Shown here: positions 59,739 through 64,000 of the stretch, piece after piece
Numbering within the stretch: the stretch's first letter is position 1
How the letters are laid out: each line of letters starts with the position of its first letter
NCBI GenBank assembly: GCA_964247055.1
Contig: OZ176056.1
Coordinates: forward strand, 8,432,001-8,496,000
DNA from: Paragordius varius
Taxonomy: Eukaryota; Nematomorpha
Direction of reading: 5' to 3'
Length of the DNA stretch: 64,000 nt
Translations under genes and position numbers: made by a program
The notes under the pieces: generated by a model
The model's input: only the letters and a program-made list of their open reading frames with translations
What the model was told of the DNA's origin: nothing
Database searches by the model: none

Positions 59739-62700
59739 AAAGCCAAAATATGATTTAATCAAACTTGATTATCTGGTATATACCTTTATTTTGCTATGTG
59801 TGAAATTCTTATTATTAGTAGTTAAGTTTAGTTTAGTTTTTATAACGAGTCATTATTCAATTTTCTTAAACATAAGCGTTAATCTTTATGATCCATTCAA
59901 TGTTTGTAACTACACTGCTAAAATTAACTTTATTTTTTATTGAAAACAATTACAAAAACAAAAAATGATTAATAAAATTGAAAATTTAAATTTACATATA
60001 CTTAACTATGTATGAGTTTAAGTTATTTCTATTTTATATCGCTCGATAAATAAACTTGTATTACAGACAGTCATCACTTATTTTGTCAAGTATTTAATAT
60101 TTATACATTTATTTTTATGTTCAACATGTTTTTAGCTTAAATTTTTTTGTTTATATATGTACAGACCCTTTAATACTAATTCCAAGACTAATTTGTTAAT
60201 GAATCACATTATGATGAATACATCGAAACAATCACCACCATCCCATGGTAGTAAATTTTATATATTTAGTTTAAAATCTTTTTGAATGTTCATTTCTTAT
60301 TCATATTCACTTTTGAACAATTAAATTTATCCTAAATTATATTATGCGTTTTTTAAAATTAAATATTAGTTATATTTTTTTATAGATATATTTTTAGAAA
60401 ATAAAATTTTGTGTAAAATTAAGATAATACTGAAAAAGTAATAAACTAAGCCATAAAGATATATTTTATATTAATTATAATGAATTATATTAGACCGAAA
60501 ACACATAAATTTTTTTAGGGTGAATTTGAATTGTTCAAGGATTGTGAATTGTTTAAGGGTGAATTTAAAGTGTAAATGGTATAATTTTTTGAAATAAATT
60601 GTACCTAAAAAATAAGCAATTAAATTTATTCTTATAATTATTGAGACTTTTAACGATATTTATTTAAGGGATATAAGTGCTTATCGTTAATAGTTGAGGA
60701 TATTTTATTACTACAATTTCCTAGTTTTTAGGTATTTTGAAAGCATTATTAAAATTTTAACATTTTTCATTAATTTCTTTTTAAAAAGATCATTATACGG
60801 ATATTGAGCCATATTTTTTCCAAGGGGTATATTTTTGGTTAAATGTGCTATCTTTGTCCCTTTCTCATACTATAGTGTGATATACCATTTACAATTCAAA
60901 TTTACCCTTGAACAATTCAAACTCACCCTCGAACAATTCAAAATATGCCCTAAAATAAATAATGTGTTTTGCAGGATTGAAAATTAACTTTATTTTTTCA
61001 ATATTTTTTAAATATAAAACTCTTGTTTAAAATTAATATAATGCTGAAAAAATAATAAACTCTGTAGTAATATTTTATTTCACATCGATGTTTATTATAT
61101 TAGTCCGAAAACACTTAATTTATAATTAGGGTGAATTTGAATTGTTCAAAGGTGAATTTGAATTGTTCAAGGGTGAATTTGAAATGTTCAAGGGTGAATT
61201 TGAATTGTTCGAGGGTGAATTCGAATTGTTTAAAGGTGAATTTGAATTGTTCAAGGGTGAATTTGAATTGTTCAAGGGTGAATTTGAAATGTTCAAGGGG
61301 GTGAATTTGAATTGTTCAAGGGGGTAAATTTGAATTGTAAATGGTATATATGGCCACCATTAAAATGCATACTATAATATTATACAGTATGAGTAAAAGT
61401 ATACAATGTTTGAAAGTTATTAATTATTGCCAAATAGCATATACAATAAAGGGCAATATTATTGGCTTATAGTTAGTTATTTTATCCAATTTTTACACTA
61501 TTTTATGCTATTTGGCAATTTATTAATAACTTTTTAGCAATATATATATATATATATATATATATACTTACTCATATTTATAAATTATTATTTAGTTACC
61601 ATGGCAACAACGTTAAATTCTTTGTCACATAAGGGCTCTTCCCACGTACCATTCAGTAGTACAAATATAAACAGCAGTTATTATCTAACCATCAACAATA
61701 ACAATAATTCATCCATGTTTTTAAACAATTTTTTACCATCCGGTAATTATGGTAGTATTATGAAATATGATTTATTTTATATTCAAACTTATATTTTACA
61801 TCTTTCTTAAATTAATTAGATGTTTAACATGATATATATACCATTTACATTTCAAATTCGCCCTTAAACAATTCAAATTTGCCCTTAAACAATTCAAATT
61901 CGCCTTTAAACAATCCAATTTACACTTAATTAATTATATTTTTTTTAAAGATTAAATTTACCTATATTTTTATATATTTTTTGAAAAATAAAATTATTAT
62001 GTTTTAAATTTAAATAACATTGAAAAAAATAATAAAGTATGCCATAAAGAAGATGTATATCAGATTACATATGAGTTATATTAGTTTGAAAACACACATA
62101 ATTTTTTGTTTAGGTTGAATTTGAATTGTTTAAGGGTGAATTTGAATTGTTCAAGAGGGTGAATTTGAATTGTTCAAGAGGGTAAATTTGAATTGTTCGA
62201 GGGGGGTGAATTTGAATTGTTCGAGGGTGAATTTGAATTGTTCGAGGGGGGTGAATTTGAATTGTTCAAGGGGGTGAATTTGAATTGTTTAAGGGTGAAT
62301 TTGAATTGTTAGGGTGAATTTGAATTGTTCAAGGGTGAATTTGAATTGTTCAAGGGTGAATTTGAATTGTTCAAGGGGGTGAATTTGAATTATTTAAGGG
62401 TGAATTTGAATTGTTCGAGGGGGGTGAATTTGAATTGTTCAAGGGGGTGAAATTGAATTGTTCAAGGGGGTGAATTTGAACTGAAATATGGTTTATCTAA
62501 TGTATTAATTATAAAAATATAGCCATATCAACCTCAAACACATCTAATAAACAGTTGGGACACTCTAATATGGTAGCCCAAAATTTTTTCCCTCCACCCC
62601 CCATATCTGGTTAGTTAGCATATATGCATTTTATAATATCTTGTGTTTTACCGGTTTTTTTAAAGAAAATAATTTGGTTTAAATAAAAAAGTTTAACTAT

Positions 62701-62833
62701 ATCATTCATTTAGTTTAATGACATAAATGTAAGAAAATATATACAAAAAAAATTTGTTTGACATACATCCTTTCGTTACGTTTTAATATAATAACATATG
62801 ATGTTAATATTGGTGAGAATAAGCATTTTTTCA

Positions 62834-62875
<42 letters not shown>

Positions 62876-63578
62876 AAATTTAAATTTGTACAAAAACCTA
62901 AAGATTAATTGGCAGATTTTACATTACAAAGACAATCATACTTTTACTAAACTTATTTTTTCATGAGACTTGTTTGGTTTGGTTGGTAAAATAATGAATA
63001 GAAATGTAAATTGCTAGTTAATCCACTTAAATATGCAACAATTTTAATTTTAATATCCAAAAACCTACAAGGAGCTTATATTGTGTCCATGAATAATTAT
63101 ATTCAATTCTTCTTTTAATTTTTACGTTTTTGTTTCTCAGGTTTTTATCCTTTCCCTTAAAATTTAAAGGGTTTTTATAACCATAATTATTTTCTTTAGT
63201 ATTTTAAGCCTTTTTCCCCCCAATAATTTAAAGTTTTAGTTAGTATATAATGCTTTTTCAAGCAATTTTTTTTATTCCAAATATCAAAGTTTGTTGTCTT
63301 TATTTTAAGCTTTTTCTTGTGGTGCTTTTTAACAAGCATATATTATACTAATTAATCTATTTCTATATAAGTTTTTTATATTTAATTTCCTTAATAAAAA
63401 ATGTTTTAAATGGTGATTTTTATTTGCTTATGCACAAAAAAGGTCTATCACAAATGGGGCCACCCATACCCCCACCATTTCCACCCCTGGCAACTTTCCC
63501 TTTTTTGGGTTCGGCGACTTCCGTTAATAATTCTGAGATTGGTTCTTCACAACCACCCTTGTATAACACATTTTCTGG
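57781..63578 (+). CDS. Unrecognised Asn/Ser/Pro-rich protein, first nine coding exons (3' end outside window)
   Basis: Exons 57781-57827, 57855-57930, 57965-58072, 58136-58238, 59559-59685, 60165-60247, 61596-61742, 62523-62609 and 63443-63578 join without a phase break into 304 residues; the last donor GTATGT continues the gene beyond the window. The ATG follows two in-frame TAA codons and a TTCTGCAG acceptor at 57758, so a 5' UTR exon begins at 57759. The protein is low in complexity: Asn runs, SSS and NNNNN stretches, FFPPPPI and PPIPPPFPPL near the end, and a possibly conserved LFRSHHPSV in exon 4. No folded domain is visible, which suggests the disordered N-terminal region of a regulatory or RNA/DNA-binding protein whose domain lies downstream. 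The last acceptor (CACAAAAAAG) lacks a pyrimidine tract. I cannot name the family. Confidence 0.65.
58944..59203 (+). mobile_element. Family A element, copy A15 (both termini lost)
   Basis: CAATTCACCCTTGAACAATT at the left, a C-rich insertion near 59158-59170, and AGGGTGAAG at the right. Orientation 1. Directly next to A16 in intron 58239-59558. Confidence 0.75.
59205..59508 (+). mobile_element. Family A element A16 with 27-bp direct repeats
   Basis: A 27-base direct repeat starting AATTTGTGACTTTTATAC occurs at 59205-59231 and 59482-59508. Between them are three left-arm units, an orientation 1 core and two right-arm units. The terminal ACCATTTACA and GTAAATGGT are missing. The right repeat ends 50 bp before exon 59559. 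Confidence 0.85.
59686..59735 (+). repeat. (TA)n tract that begins at a splice donor
   Basis: The donor GTATATAT of exon 59559-59685 runs straight into about 24 TA repeats. Confidence 0.85.
60303..60582 (+). mobile_element. Family A element, copy A17
   Basis: The left end has decayed (ATTCACTTTTGAACAATTAA); orientation 1 core; right end GTGTAAATGGTATAAT. It starts 55 bp after exon 60165-60247. Confidence 0.75.
60881..61350 (+). mobile_element. Family A element, copy A18, right arm of about 10 units
   Basis: ATATACCATTTACAATTC to GAATTGTAAATGGTATATAT, orientation 1, left arm three units. The right arm reads open for about 60 codons as a 7-residue repeat, which is a by-product of its 21-bp period. 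Confidence 0.88.
61411..61540. mobile_element. Small hairpin element
   Basis: Arms at about 61415-61441 (AGTTATTAATTATTGCC, AAATAGCATAT) and 61505-61535 (ATGCTATTTGGCAA, ATTAATAACT) are inverted. A partial copy (GTGCTATTTGGCAATAATTA) lies near 6438. The left flank ACCATTAAAATGCATACTAT matches the outer end of family C. Confidence 0.55.
61832..62493 (+). mobile_element. Family A element, copy A19, longest right arm (about 17 units)
   Basis: TATATACCATTTACATTTC start; four left-arm units (with CGCCC or CACTT variants); orientation 1 core; about 17 right-arm units of 21-24 bp; decayed end GAACTGAAATATGGTTTAT. It fills most of the 780-bp intron 61743-62522, from 90 bp after the donor to 29 bp before the acceptor. 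Confidence 0.88.
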
Positions 63579-64000
63579 GTATGTATGATTTTTTTACATT
63601 ACAATACAAAAAAATTAGTATTTAAAGTTTTTAAATCTCTAAAAAAACTAGGTTTTTGTCAGAATAAAGCATATTTATAATAATTAGAGTTTTAGATCAT
63701 CTTAAGGTTACGTAACGTACATATCAAACAAATTTTTGGGATTTTTTATGGCCCCAATTTTTTTCTAGAATTTTTATATAAAAGTTTTATATTTGTTTTT
63801 ATTTTCATTGGTGAATATTTAAATTGGAATTTCAAATCATAGTTAACTTGACTAAAAAATTTTTTTTCCCTCTCACTGCAAATTTATGGAATTTTTCACT
63901 TTAAACATATATATTAAACAAATCTATACTTTTTAATTTAATTTTATATTATTATTAATTATTTTTTTTCATATTTTTAATTATTAATTTTTAATATATT

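Noticed and set aside
61142-61327. Open frame with a 7-residue repeat (KGEFELF)
   Set aside because: It is the 21-bp arm of element A18 read in frame. The same effect explains open frames in A6, A7, A10, A12 and the 42645-42803 array; no gene signals surround them.
5549-62493. Family A as classic introners that create whole introns
   Set aside because: Element ends do not coincide with both splice sites of any intron here; A7 abuts one acceptor only, and most introns at these sites extend well beyond the element. A broader exon-edge association is kept as a finding.
1-64000. rRNA, tRNA, CRISPR arrays, operons and retrovirus-like or LTR elements
   Set aside because: Nothing with conserved rRNA or tRNA sequence was noticed, the repeats are transposon or tandem type rather than spacer arrays, genes are spliced eukaryotic genes, and no LTR pairs or retroviral-type proteins were seen.

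Overview
The window is animal nuclear DNA: very AT-rich (exons clearly less so), with intron-split genes for UDP-glucose dehydrogenase, a class A GPCR, glycine dehydrogenase and a G-protein alpha-i/o subunit. Donors are plain GT, often followed by T, and acceptors are mostly TTTTAG. Conserved proteins carry unusual low-complexity insertions (UGDH, G-alpha), and Asn-rich stretches are common. This fits a fast-evolving, AT-rich invertebrate (flatworm, mesozoan or similar), but the phylum cannot be fixed from this sequence alone.

Layout: (1) 91-9454 (+), the last 12 exons of UGDH, with its 5' end outside the window. (2) 9455-14420, intergenic. (3) 14449-19252 (+), a complete 4-exon orphan rhodopsin-family GPCR of 751 residues. 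(4) 19253-22393, intergenic, with a TTAA-flanked DNA transposon relic. (5) 22394-40543 (+), 23 exons of the glycine cleavage P-protein GLDC; the first exon with the mitochondrial presequence was not found. (6) 42297-53194 (-), a complete 9-exon G-alpha-i/o gene, tail-to-tail with GLDC. (7) 53195-57758, intergenic, with two more TTAA-flanked relics. (8) 57781-63578 (+), the first 9 coding exons of an unrecognised Asn/Ser/Pro-rich protein, head-to-head with G-alpha and running off the window. All exon boundaries given were checked for GT/AG and for continuous reading phase.

At least five non-autonomous DNA repeat families fill the introns. The most striking, 'family A', is foldback-like: short terminal inverted repeats, arms made of 2 to about 17 copies of a 21-23 bp unit, and an asymmetric core of roughly 200 bp. 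About 20 copies or fragments were found. All lie in introns of UGDH, GLDC, G-alpha and the unknown gene, most with an edge within about 110 bp of an exon, and none in about 14 kb of intergenic DNA. One copy abuts and duplicates the splice acceptor of the last GLDC exon. Family B is a Tc1-like TA/CAGT MITE of about 290 bp, family C a CAGTAG MITE, family E a TTAA-flanked element of about 550 bp, and there are two hAT relics. Tandem arrays have enlarged two introns, one of which multiplies a splice-acceptor-like motif.

The genes are unrelated in pathway: UGDH makes UDP-glucuronate for glycosaminoglycans, GLDC breaks down glycine in mitochondria, and the GPCR and G-alpha are both signalling proteins without evidence here that they couple.
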